Assembly: GCA_035606355.1 (NCBI GenBank)
Contig: DATNFO010000069.1
Span: forward strand, 1-64,000
Source: Sulfopaludibacter sp035606355
Lineage (GTDB): Bacteria; Acidobacteriota; Terriglobia; Bryobacterales; Bryobacteraceae
DNA length: 64,000 bases
Direction of reading: 5' to 3'
Part shown: positions 26,626 to 34,364 of the stretch, in pieces
Position numbering within the stretch: position 1 is the first letter of the stretch
Layout of the letters: each line of letters starts with the position of its first letter
Position numbers and translations under genes: made by a program
Notes under the pieces: model-generated
Told to the model about the DNA's origin: nothing
The model's input: only the letters and a program-made list of their open reading frames with translations
The model's database searches: none

Positions 26626-28413
26626 TTATCGCTCTTTCACAGACGCGGCTCGGATTGCAATTCCCAGTTCTTTGAGTTGGCGCTCCGGGACTTGGGCCGG
26701 GGCGTCGCACATCAGGTCTGTGCCGCGCGCGGTTTTCGGGAAAGGGATCACGTCGCGGATGGACGTTTCTCCGGCGAGCAGCATGACTAGGCGGTCCAGG
26801 CCGAGCGCGATTCCTCCGTGCGGCGGGGCTCCGTATTCCAGCGCTTCCAGCAGGAAGCCGAAGCGGCGCTTAGCTTCTTCGTCGCTGAAGCCGAGCGCGG
26901 CGAAGACTTTGGCCTGCACATCGCGGCGGTGAATACGAATCGAGCCCGAACCGAGCTCGATGCCGTTGAGCACAATGTCGTAGCTTTTGGCGCGGCAGCG
27001 CGCGGGATCGGTCGTCAGCTTCTCCAGGTCACTATCGTGGACACTGGTGAAGGGGTGGTGCGCGGCCATCCAGCGCTGATCCTCTTCATCCCATTCGAAC
27101 ATCGGAAAATCGAGCACCCAGAGAAATTTGAAATTCGTGGGGTCGAGAAGCTTGTGCCGGTCGTTGAATTTCTGCGCGAGTTGCAGGCGCAATTGGCCGC
27201 AGGCCTTGTAAACCGTCTCTTCCGGGCGATGTCCTTTCGGTTCGCCGCTCCAGGTGGCGAGCACCAGCAGATCGTTTTCGCCGGCTCCGGTGCGCTCGCG
27301 GATCTTTTGCATTTGCGCGGGGTAGTCGCGTTCGAGGCGCTTGGGATCGTCGAAGACGCGCAGTCCGCGCTCCTGCCCGAAGGCTTTGAACTCGTCGCGC
27401 TCTTTGCGGCTGGGCGCGCCGGTGTTCGGAATGACAATGGCTTCGAGCGGCAGGTTCGCCGCGGCAAGCTCCGGCAGCAGGTCTTCGACGGGATACATCG
27501 GCGGAACGCGCAGATCGGGCTTATCGCTGCCGTAGCTGCGCATCGCTTCCGCGTAGGTCAGGCGCGTGAACGGCGTGGGGATATCGTACCCTGCGACCTT
27601 GCACATCCGCTGCACCAGCGGCTCGATCACTTCGAAAATGCGCTCCTCCTGCGGGAACGACATTTCGAGATCGATCTGCGTGAATTCGGGTTGACGATCG
27701 GCGCGCAGATCTTCGTCGCGGAAGCAGCGGACGATCTGAAAGTATTTTTCGAAGCCGCTCACCATCAGCAATTGTTTGAAGATTTGGGGCGACTGCGGCA
27801 GGGCGTAGAACGTGCCGGGCTGCACCCGGCTGGGGACCAGGTAATCGCGCGCGCCTTCCGGCGTGGAGCGCGTCATGAACGGCGTTTCGATTTCGAGGAA
27901 GCCTTGCGACGTGAGGAACTCGCGCACGGCAAACGACATTTTCGAGCGCAGGATAATATTGCGCTGCATGTGCGGCCGGCGGAGGTCGACGTAGCGGTAC
28001 TTGAGCCGCACGTCTTCGGACACATCGACATGCTCTTCCATGGGGAACGGCGGCGTGCGGGATTCGTTGAGAATCCAGAGCTCGGAGGCGACCACTTCGA
28101 TTTCGCCGGTGGGCAGGTTCGGATTGACTCCGGCGCCGCGCGAAACCACGGTGCCGCGGACGGCGATGACGAACTCGGAACGGATCTCGTCGGCGCGCTT
28201 GTGGGCAGCGGCATCGGCGTCATTCCGCACGACTACTTGAGTGATGCCTTCGCGGTCGCGGAGATCGATGAACACGACTCCGCCGTGATCGCGTCGGCGG
28301 TGAACCCAGCCCATGAGGACGACGGTTTTGCCTTCGTCGGAGGCGCGCAGTTCCCCGCAGGTGTGAGTGCGGCGAAGGTCGCCCAGAAAATCGAGCGTTA
28401 CGGAGGTTTCCAT
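26626..28413 (-). CDS. aspS: Aspartyl-tRNA synthetase
   Basis: Class II synthetase that charges tRNA-Asp. The 595-residue product has the N-terminal OB-fold anticodon domain (GWVHRRRDHGGVVFIDLRDRE), class II motif 2 (FRDEDLRADRQPEFTQID), the bacterial-type GAD insertion in the middle, and motif 3 (GGIALGLDRLVML). A TTG at 28425 is also in frame and would overlap hisS; I prefer ATG at 28413 because the family begins about there (THTCGEL). It lies 8 bases downstream of hisS. Whether it also charges tRNA-Asn depends on genes outside the window. Confidence 0.97.
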   Translation of the reverse strand: METSVTLDFLGDLRRTHTCGELRASDEGKTVVLMGWVHRRRDHGGVVFIDLRDREGITQVVVRNDADAAAHKRADEIRSEFVIAVRGTVVSRGAGVNPNLPTGEIEVVASELWILNESRTPPFPMEEHVDVSEDVRLKYRYVDLRRPHMQRNIILRSKMSFAVREFLTSQGFLEIETPFMTRSTPEGARDYLVPSRVQPGTFYALPQSPQIFKQLLMVSGFEKYFQIVRCFRDEDLRADRQPEFTQIDLEMSFPQEERIFEVIEPLVQRMCKVAGYDIPTPFTRLTYAEAMRSYGSDKPDLRVPPMYPVEDLLPELAAANLPLEAIVIPNTGAPSRKERDEFKAFGQERGLRVFDDPKRLERDYPAQMQKIRERTGAGENDLLVLATWSGEPKGHRPEETVYKACGQLRLQLAQKFNDRHKLLDPTNFKFLWVLDFPMFEWDEEDQRWMAAHHPFTSVHDSDLEKLTTDPARCRAKSYDIVLNGIELGSGSIRIHRRDVQAKVFAALGFSDEEAKRRFGFLLEALEYGAPPHGGIALGLDRLVMLLAGETSIRDVIPFPKTARGTDLMCDAPAQVPERQLKELGIAIRAASVKER

Positions 28414-28421
28414 ATGGTTCT

Positions 28422-29684
28422 TCAATTTCGCGTGGTGAGCAGCCGCGCGGCCACTTCGTCGCGCGACACGTTGGCCTGCTCTCCGGTGGACATGTCCTTG
28501 AGAGCGTAACTTCCGGCAGCCATTTCATTTTCGCCGACGATGAGGGTGAAGCGCGCGGCGAATTTATTGGCCAGTTCCATGGCGCGTTTGAGCTTGCCTT
28601 CGACAATTTCGACGCTGGCGCCGTCGCGGCGAAGGTCGCGCGCGAGAACGGCGGCGTGGCGCACGGCAGGGTCGCCGAGCGGCGCAATCACGAGGTCGAG
28701 CGCGGGGAGCGGCGCATTCTCTTCGACGCTCATCACGAGACGATCTTCGCCGATGGAGAATCCGATGCCGGGCGCCGGGACTTTGGAGCCGAGCGATTCG
28801 GCGAGCCCGTCATAGCGGCCTCCGCCGAGCACGGAATTCTGTGCGCCCAGCGCACCGTGCACCACTTCGAACGTGGTGCGCATATAGTAATCGAGGCCGC
28901 GGACCATGCGCGGGCGAATTTCGTATTCGATGCCGCGGTCGGAGAGGAAGCGGCAGACGGCGTCGAAGTGAGTGCGGCAGGCGTCGCAGAGAAAATCGAG
29001 AATGCTGGGCAGCGCGTCGATGATGGGCTGGTCGGCTTCGACTTTGCAGTCGAGCACGCGGAGCGGATTCGTTTCGGCGCGGCGGCGGCAATCCGCGCAC
29101 ATGCCCGGCGCAGCGTCGCGGAGGTCCTGGCGGAGGCGTTCGACGTACTGCGGGCGGCAGTTGTGGTCGCCGACGGAGTTGATGAGAAGCTTGAAGCCGG
29201 TGAGTCCGGCGCGCTGGAGAATTTCGACGACGAGCTCGATGACTTCGGCATCGATGAGCGGGGATTCGGAGCCGATGGCTTCGGCGCCGATCTGGAAGAA
29301 CTGGCGATAGCGGCCTTTTTGCGGGCGCTCGCGGCGGAACATCGGGCCGATGTAATAGAGCTTTTGCACGCCGGGGCGCTGGTCGAGGCGGTGCTCGATG
29401 TAGGCGCGGATGACGCTGGCGGTGTTCTCCGGTCGGAGGGTGAGCGAGGAGCCGTCGCGATCCTCGAAGGTGTACATTTCCTTGGTGACGATGTCGGTGT
29501 CCGCGCCGACGCCGCGGGCGAAGAGCTGAGTTTCTTCGAGGATGGGAGTGCGAATTTCGTGATAGTTGTAAGAGCGAAAAACATCCCGCGCGACGGCTTC
29601 GACGCGATTCCAGACGGATGTGGATGGGGGCAGTAAGTCCCTGGTTCCTTTGACGGCTTTGATCAAGGTAGTTGGAAAGACCAT
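28422..29684 (-). CDS. hisS: Histidyl-tRNA synthetase
   Basis: Class II synthetase for tRNA-His, 420 residues. Seen: KAVKGTRDLLPP at the N-terminus, motif 2 (YIGPMFRRERPQKGRYRQFF), the histidine-specific VRGLDYYMRTTFEV near residue 260, motif 3 (GIGFSIGEDRLVM), and the C-terminal alpha/beta anticodon domain. Forms an operon with aspS directly downstream, a common bacterial arrangement. Start ATG at 29684. Confidence 0.97.
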   Translation of the reverse strand: MVFPTTLIKAVKGTRDLLPPSTSVWNRVEAVARDVFRSYNYHEIRTPILEETQLFARGVGADTDIVTKEMYTFEDRDGSSLTLRPENTASVIRAYIEHRLDQRPGVQKLYYIGPMFRRERPQKGRYRQFFQIGAEAIGSESPLIDAEVIELVVEILQRAGLTGFKLLINSVGDHNCRPQYVERLRQDLRDAAPGMCADCRRRAETNPLRVLDCKVEADQPIIDALPSILDFLCDACRTHFDAVCRFLSDRGIEYEIRPRMVRGLDYYMRTTFEVVHGALGAQNSVLGGGRYDGLAESLGSKVPAPGIGFSIGEDRLVMSVEENAPLPALDLVIAPLGDPAVRHAAVLARDLRRDGASVEIVEGKLKRAMELANKFAARFTLIVGENEMAAGSYALKDMSTGEQANVSRDEVAARLLTTRN

Positions 29685-29700
29685 GCTAGCACGCCTTATC

Positions 29701-29806
29701 CGCGTTTATCTGCGTTCATCAGCGTCCTGATTATTTTCTGGAGAGCTTTGCTGCGTGCCATGGACAAGATTAGGGGACGCAGATGAACGCAGATGAACGC
29801 GGATGG
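29701..29806. repeat. Inverted and direct GCAGATGAACGC repeats around a gene start
   Basis: Minus-strand copy at 29701-29727 (CGCGTTTATCTGCGTTCATC onward) and plus-strand copies at 29775-29806 (GGACGCAGATGAACGC, then AGATGAACGCGGATGG). The plus copies encode the first residues of the GxxExxY protein. I recall similar short repeats around GxxExxY genes in other bacteria. Confidence 0.7.
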
Positions 29807-30169
29807 GTGAACGGGTTAACGGAGCAGGTACTGGGCGCGGCTTTTGAGGTTTCGAATACTTTGGGCGCCGGATTTCTGGAGAAGGTGTATCAAAAGGCAT
29901 TGCTCCGCGAACTGAACGCCCGGGGACTGAGGACTGCGACGGAGGTTTCGTTTTCCGTTATGTACAAGGGGAGCCGTGTTGGCGAGTACTTTGCAGACAT
30001 CATCGTTGAAGGTGCCCTGGTTGTGGAACTCAAATGCGTGGAGCGGCTCGCAAACGAACACGGTGCTCAGTGCCTGAATTATCTTCGGGCTTCCTCTCTT
30101 CCGGTCTGCCTGTTGATCAATTTTGGCCGTTCGAAAGTCGAGTGGCAGCGGGTCGTTTTTAAATTTTGA
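29783..30169 (+). CDS. GxxExxY family protein
   Basis: Small protein of 128 residues with the family motif Gly30-Phe-Leu-Glu33-Lys-Val-Tyr36 after LGAAFEVSNTLGAG, and the later EYFADIIVEGALVVELKCVE and INFGRSKVEWQRV stretches. The D...E.K pattern resembles a PD-(D/E)XK nuclease core, so a nuclease-like fold is possible; no function is established. The first residues (MNADERGW) are encoded by a short repeat, so the true start may be further in. It sits 19 bases before the S9 peptidase gene. Confidence 0.88.
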   Translation: MNADERGWVNGLTEQVLGAAFEVSNTLGAGFLEKVYQKALLRELNARGLRTATEVSFSVMYKGSRVGEYFADIIVEGALVVELKCVERLANEHGAQCLNYLRASSLPVCLLINFGRSKVEWQRVVFKF

Positions 30170-30188
30170 GAGTTACAATTGGGGCTGT

Positions 30189-32207
30189 ATGCGCCGCAGC
30201 TTTGCGTTTTTGTTTCTCTTCGGTGCGATTGCTTTCGCGCAGAAGCGGCCCTTTACTGTTAACGCTTTGATGGAATTGCAGCGGCTGAGCGACCCTCAAA
30301 TTTCTCCTGACGGCAAGTGGGTCACGTTCACCGTTCAGAGCGTCGACGTTCCGGCGAACCGGAAGCCTTCTCAGATTTGGATCGTCGGGCTGGAGAGCGG
30401 ATCGCCGCGGCAGTTGACTCGCGATGGGATGGCGAACAGCCGCGCTCGCTGGTCGCCCGATTCCAGGCGCATCGCTTATATTTCCGATCGCGGCGGATCT
30501 TCGCAGGTTTGGCTGATGGATCCCGATGGCGGGAACGGGAAGCAGGCCACCAATCTTTCGACCGAGGCCGACGGCGTCCTCTTCGCTCCCGACGGCAAGA
30601 ACCTCGTCTTCACCAGCGAGGTGTTCCCCGATTGCGCGGACGACGCGTGCAACAAGCAAAAGCTGGACGCCGAAGCCGCGAACAAAGTGCACGCGCGCAT
30701 CTACACGGATCTGCTGTACCGGCACTGGACGCACTGGCAATCCCCGCGGCGAAGTCATCTGATGGCCGTTGCGGTGACCGGCGGCGCGGCTCGCGACCTG
30801 ACTCCCGGCTCCCATGATGTGCCTCCGTTTTCGCTCGGCGGTCCGGACGATTACGACATTTCTCCCGATGGCACGGAAGTCTGCTTTGCGATGAATGCCG
30901 ACGCGGTTCCGGCGACAAGCACGAACACCGATCTTTACACGGTGCCGATGGCGGGCGGCGAAGCGCGGAAGATCACCAGCAATCCCGGTTCGGATTCGGG
31001 TCCGCAGTATTCGCCCGATGGGAAATATTTGGCCTGGCGCATGCAAACGCGCGCGGGGTATGAGAGCGATCGCTTTCGCCTGGTGGTGCTGGAGCGCTCG
31101 ACGGGGCGGTTGACAAATGTGACCGAGTCGCTGGACCGTTGGGTGAACAGCTTCACGTGGTCGCCGGATTCGAACTCGCTGTTCTTCACGACGGTGGATC
31201 GCGGGCGGCAGAGCATCAGCCTGATTTCGGTGAAGGGCGGAGCGATGCGCGTGGCGGCGAGCGGCGATAGCGAGCTCGACGACATGGTGCTCACGAAGAA
31301 CGGCAAGACGATGGTCTACACTCAGCAGACCGGAATGTCGCCGGTGGAAATCTATCGGGCGGCATCGACGGGCGGGGCTCCGGTGGCGCTGACGCATCTC
31401 AACGACGCGGTGCTGGCACAATACCAGATGACGCCTCTCGAGGAATTTTGGGTGGACCGGCCGGATGGCGTGCGCGTGCAGAGCTTCGTGGTGAAGCCTC
31501 CGAATTTCGATGCATCGAAGAAGTATCCGGTGGTGATGATGATCCACGGCGGTCCACAGGGAAACTGGGGGCATAGCTGGACGTACCGCTGGAACGCGCA
31601 GGTGTTCGCGGCGGCGGGGTTCGTGGCTGTGGAGCCGAATCCGCGCGGGTCCACCGGATACGGGCAGAAGTTCATCGACGAAATCAATACGGATTGGGGC
31701 GGCCGCGCGTATGACGACATCATGGCGGTTACGGATCATGTGGCCGACTTGCCGTATGTGGACAGCGCGCGTATGACAGCGGCAGGCGCGTCGTACGGCG
31801 GCTACATGGCGGACTGGCTGGAGGGGCACACGACGCGCTTCAAAGCGATTGTGTCGCACGATGGAGTGTACGATCTGACGAGCGAATTCGGCGCGACCGA
31901 AGAGTTGTGGTTCCCGCTGTGGGAGATGGGCGGCACGCCGTGGGACAAGCCGGAAGATTACGCCAAGTGGTCGCCGAGCACGTACGTGAAGGACTTCAAG
32001 ACGCCTATGCTGGTGGTGCACGGCGAACTGGATTTCCGCGTGCCGTATGAGCAGGGTTTGGAATTGTTCACGGCACTGCAACTACAGAAAGTGCCGTCGA
32101 AGCTGTTGGTATTTCCGGATGAGGGGCACTGGGTGATGAAGCCGCAGAATAGCGTGCTGTGGTATAACACGGTGCTCGATTGGTTAGGATCCTGGGTGAA
32201 AAAGTGA
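30189..32207 (+). CDS. Secreted S9 family prolyl oligopeptidase-type peptidase
   Basis: Exported serine peptidase of 672 residues. Start is ATG at 30189, giving a signal peptide (MRRSFAFLFLFGAIAFA). An N-terminal propeller with PD40-type units (DPQISPDGKWVTF, NSRARWSPDSRRIAY) precedes the alpha/beta-hydrolase catalytic domain with Ser535 in GASYGGYM, Asp615 in HGELDFRVP and His647 in DEGHW. It probably cleaves short peptides in the periplasm, as acylaminoacyl- or dipeptidyl-peptidases do. The stop overlaps the start of the M23 gene (GTGA). Confidence 0.95.
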   Translation: MRRSFAFLFLFGAIAFAQKRPFTVNALMELQRLSDPQISPDGKWVTFTVQSVDVPANRKPSQIWIVGLESGSPRQLTRDGMANSRARWSPDSRRIAYISDRGGSSQVWLMDPDGGNGKQATNLSTEADGVLFAPDGKNLVFTSEVFPDCADDACNKQKLDAEAANKVHARIYTDLLYRHWTHWQSPRRSHLMAVAVTGGAARDLTPGSHDVPPFSLGGPDDYDISPDGTEVCFAMNADAVPATSTNTDLYTVPMAGGEARKITSNPGSDSGPQYSPDGKYLAWRMQTRAGYESDRFRLVVLERSTGRLTNVTESLDRWVNSFTWSPDSNSLFFTTVDRGRQSISLISVKGGAMRVAASGDSELDDMVLTKNGKTMVYTQQTGMSPVEIYRAASTGGAPVALTHLNDAVLAQYQMTPLEEFWVDRPDGVRVQSFVVKPPNFDASKKYPVVMMIHGGPQGNWGHSWTYRWNAQVFAAAGFVAVEPNPRGSTGYGQKFIDEINTDWGGRAYDDIMAVTDHVADLPYVDSARMTAAGASYGGYMADWLEGHTTRFKAIVSHDGVYDLTSEFGATEELWFPLWEMGGTPWDKPEDYAKWSPSTYVKDFKTPMLVVHGELDFRVPYEQGLELFTALQLQKVPSKLLVFPDEGHWVMKPQNSVLWYNTVLDWLGSWVKK

Positions 32208-33592
32208 AAGCGATTGTAATCCTCGTAGGCTTAATTGTCGTGGTGGTGGTTGCCCTTTTTACGATGTCGGCGAGTCCGGCGGTGAAACTGGCGCCTGTGA
32301 AGACGGTGGGGATATCCACGCCGGTGAGCGCGCAGGTCAGCGATCCGCACGGGCTGCGGCGCGTGAGCGCGTATATCGAACAGGGGGGCGCGCAGTATCC
32401 GCTCTTCGAGCAAAAGGCGCCTGCGACGCGGCTGTTCTGGAAGCGGCATGAGGCCGATCGGACGGTGACGTTCGATGCAGGCAAGACGAAGGCTCCGAAT
32501 TTGAAAGAGGGCAAGGCGCAGCTTGTGGTGGAGGCGGTATCGAACGATCTGCGCGCGAGCACGGCGAAGACCACGGCGGATGTCGACGTGGTGCTCACCG
32601 CTCCGCGCGTGATTCCGGACGACGCGCAGCATTACATCAATCAGGGCGGCATGGAACTGGTGACGTTCACGGCGACGGGGGCGTACAACGAATCGGGCGT
32701 GAAGGTAGGGAAGTACACGTTCCGTAGTTTTCCGCTTCCGGGAAAGCCGGCCGATCAACGCTTCGCCTTCTTCGGATATCCGTGGGATCTGCCGCCGGAC
32801 ATCACGCCGCTGGTGTATGCGCGCAACACGGCGGGCACGGAAGCGACGGCGCACTTTTGGTTCAAGCTGTTTCCGAAGAAGTTCCGCGTGCGCGATTTCG
32901 AGTTGAGCGACCAGCTGATTCAGAAGCTGGTGAATTCCGTGGACCCGACCGGGCAGATTCTTCCGGGGAAGGACATTGCGGAACGCTTCGTCTACATCAA
33001 CAGCGAATTGCGGAAGAAGAACAACCAGCAGCTTGCCGATCTGCGATTCAAGACGGAAGAGAAGATTCTGTGGAACGGTCCGTTCCTTCATTGGGGCAAG
33101 GAAGAGGCCGATTTCGCGGACGTCCGCAATTACATCTACCACGGAAAAAAGATCGATCAGCAGGTGCACTTGGGCTTCGATCTATCGGACGTGACGAACG
33201 GTCCGGTGAGCGCGGCGAATGACGGCCGGGTGGTGTGGGCGGCGGATCTGGGGATTTACGGGAATTGCGTGGTGCTGGACCATGGCTACTCGCTGCAATC
33301 GATCTACGGGCATATGCGGGAGATCGACGTAAAGGTGGGGGACATGGTGAAGAAGGGGCAGAAGATGGGGATCGCAGGCGAGACCGGGCTTGCGGGCGGC
33401 GTGCACGTGCACTTCAGCATGCAGGTGGATGGCGTGCAGACGAATCCTCGCGAGTGGTGGGACGAGCATTGGATTAAGGACCGCGTGCTGAGCAAGCTGG
33501 ATCCCTCTCTGGCGGCGACGATGACGGCATCGGCGAGTGCGGCTCCGGCGGCGAGCGGCGGGTCGCGGCGGCATGGCCGTAAGCGGCGGTAG
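32204..33592 (+). CDS. M23 family (LytM) metallopeptidase, membrane-anchored
   Basis: Product of 462 residues starting at GTG 32204, which overlaps the S9 stop. An N-terminal membrane segment (VILVGLIVVVVVALF) anchors a periplasmic region of Ig-like strands and a final M23 domain (about 318-420). Zinc motifs are seen: HxxxD as HLGFD and HxH as HVHF, with the typical LGIYGNCVVLDHGYSLQSIY between them. M23 enzymes cut peptidoglycan cross-links or act as activators of amidases; which applies is unknown. The C-terminus is Ala/Ser-rich then basic. Coupling to a peptidase suggests joint wall or peptide turnover. Confidence 0.93.
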   Translation: MKAIVILVGLIVVVVVALFTMSASPAVKLAPVKTVGISTPVSAQVSDPHGLRRVSAYIEQGGAQYPLFEQKAPATRLFWKRHEADRTVTFDAGKTKAPNLKEGKAQLVVEAVSNDLRASTAKTTADVDVVLTAPRVIPDDAQHYINQGGMELVTFTATGAYNESGVKVGKYTFRSFPLPGKPADQRFAFFGYPWDLPPDITPLVYARNTAGTEATAHFWFKLFPKKFRVRDFELSDQLIQKLVNSVDPTGQILPGKDIAERFVYINSELRKKNNQQLADLRFKTEEKILWNGPFLHWGKEEADFADVRNYIYHGKKIDQQVHLGFDLSDVTNGPVSAANDGRVVWAADLGIYGNCVVLDHGYSLQSIYGHMREIDVKVGDMVKKGQKMGIAGETGLAGGVHVHFSMQVDGVQTNPREWWDEHWIKDRVLSKLDPSLAATMTASASAAPAASGGSRRHGRKRR

Positions 33593-33655
33593 GATAGATA
33601 CCGCACGCTTCCGGCGCACCTGAGGCACTGAGTCGCGAGTATCATAGGAACTGTA

Positions 33656-34069
33656 ATGGCCAACCTTCTCCCCGACCTCGCCCCCGTTTCCGAGGCCATC
33701 ACCGACGGTATTCGCGTGGAAGTGATCGCGCAATACTCGCCGGAGAATTCGCAGCCGGGTCAGGGTCAGTGGGTTTTTCAATATACGGTGCGCATCACGA
33801 ATCAGGGCGAGGATACGGTTCAACTGCTGACGCGGCACTGGATCATCACGGACGCGCTGGAGCATAGCGAAGAGGTGCACGGTCCGGGAGTGGTGGGGGC
33901 GCAGCCGGTTTTGGCGCCCGGGGAGTCCTTCAAATACTCGTCGTGGTGCCCTTTGAAGACGCCTACCGGGATGATGCACGGCACTTATCAGATGGTGCGG
34001 TCGAGCGGGGATGCGTTTGATGTGGCGATCGCGCCGTTTGGGTTGAAGGCCCGGTATACGGTGCACTAG
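33656..34069 (+). CDS. apaG: ApaG protein
   Basis: Small single-domain protein of 137 residues with the ApaG immunoglobulin-like fold: TDGIRVEVIAQYSPENS, WVFQYTVRITNQGEDTVQL, LTRHWIITDA, GPGVVGAQPVLAPGE and the end GTYQMVRSSGDAFDVAIAPF. ApaG is linked genetically to Co/Mg resistance and Ap4A hydrolysis; its biochemical role is not settled. Often next to rsmA in bacteria, but here they are about 22 kb apart. Confidence 0.95.
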   Translation: MANLLPDLAPVSEAITDGIRVEVIAQYSPENSQPGQGQWVFQYTVRITNQGEDTVQLLTRHWIITDALEHSEEVHGPGVVGAQPVLAPGESFKYSSWCPLKTPTGMMHGTYQMVRSSGDAFDVAIAPFGLKARYTVH

Positions 34070-34085
34070 TTTTGTGAAGAAATGC

Positions 34086-34300
34086 AGCGGTTGTTCTCGT
34101 CGGACTGCATTCGCCTTTCGATGCACCTTTTACCGCTTCCTCACGGTCGCGGCTCCGTTAGCGGAACCAATCACATACGGAGCCGCGACCGTGAGGGAGC
34201 GGTAAATGGTGTATCGAAAGGCGAATGGAGCGCAACGAGAACAACAGCCGGAGTTTTTCACAGTCTCGTGAGGAAGCGGTAAAAGGTGCCGGTGATTCGA
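34086..34300. repeat. Dispersed palindromic element, copy A4 (long palindrome)
   Basis: Most complete copy. Inner arms 34130-34158 and 34177-34205 pair almost perfectly around an 18-base loop, and the flanks (GTTCTCGT and CATTCGCCTTTCGATGCACC on the left, GGTGTATCGAAAGGCGAATG and ACGAGAACAACAG on the right) also pair, so the whole is an imperfect palindrome of about 160 bp. A second tail unit begins at 34267, 77 bp after the first (34190), the same period as in A1. Lies between apaG and the DUF1549 gene. Confidence 0.88.
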
Positions 34301-34364
34301 TATTTTTCACAACCCCTGACGCGTCGCGGGGGTTTCCCGGTGGTCTTATACTAAGAGACGCAAC

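Noticed and set aside
26818..28509. 563-codon plus-strand frame opposite aspS
   Set aside because: Antisense shadow of a clear housekeeping gene.
30159..32081. 640-codon minus-strand frame opposite the S9 peptidase gene
   Set aside because: Antisense shadow; the S9 gene has complete catalytic motifs and a signal peptide.
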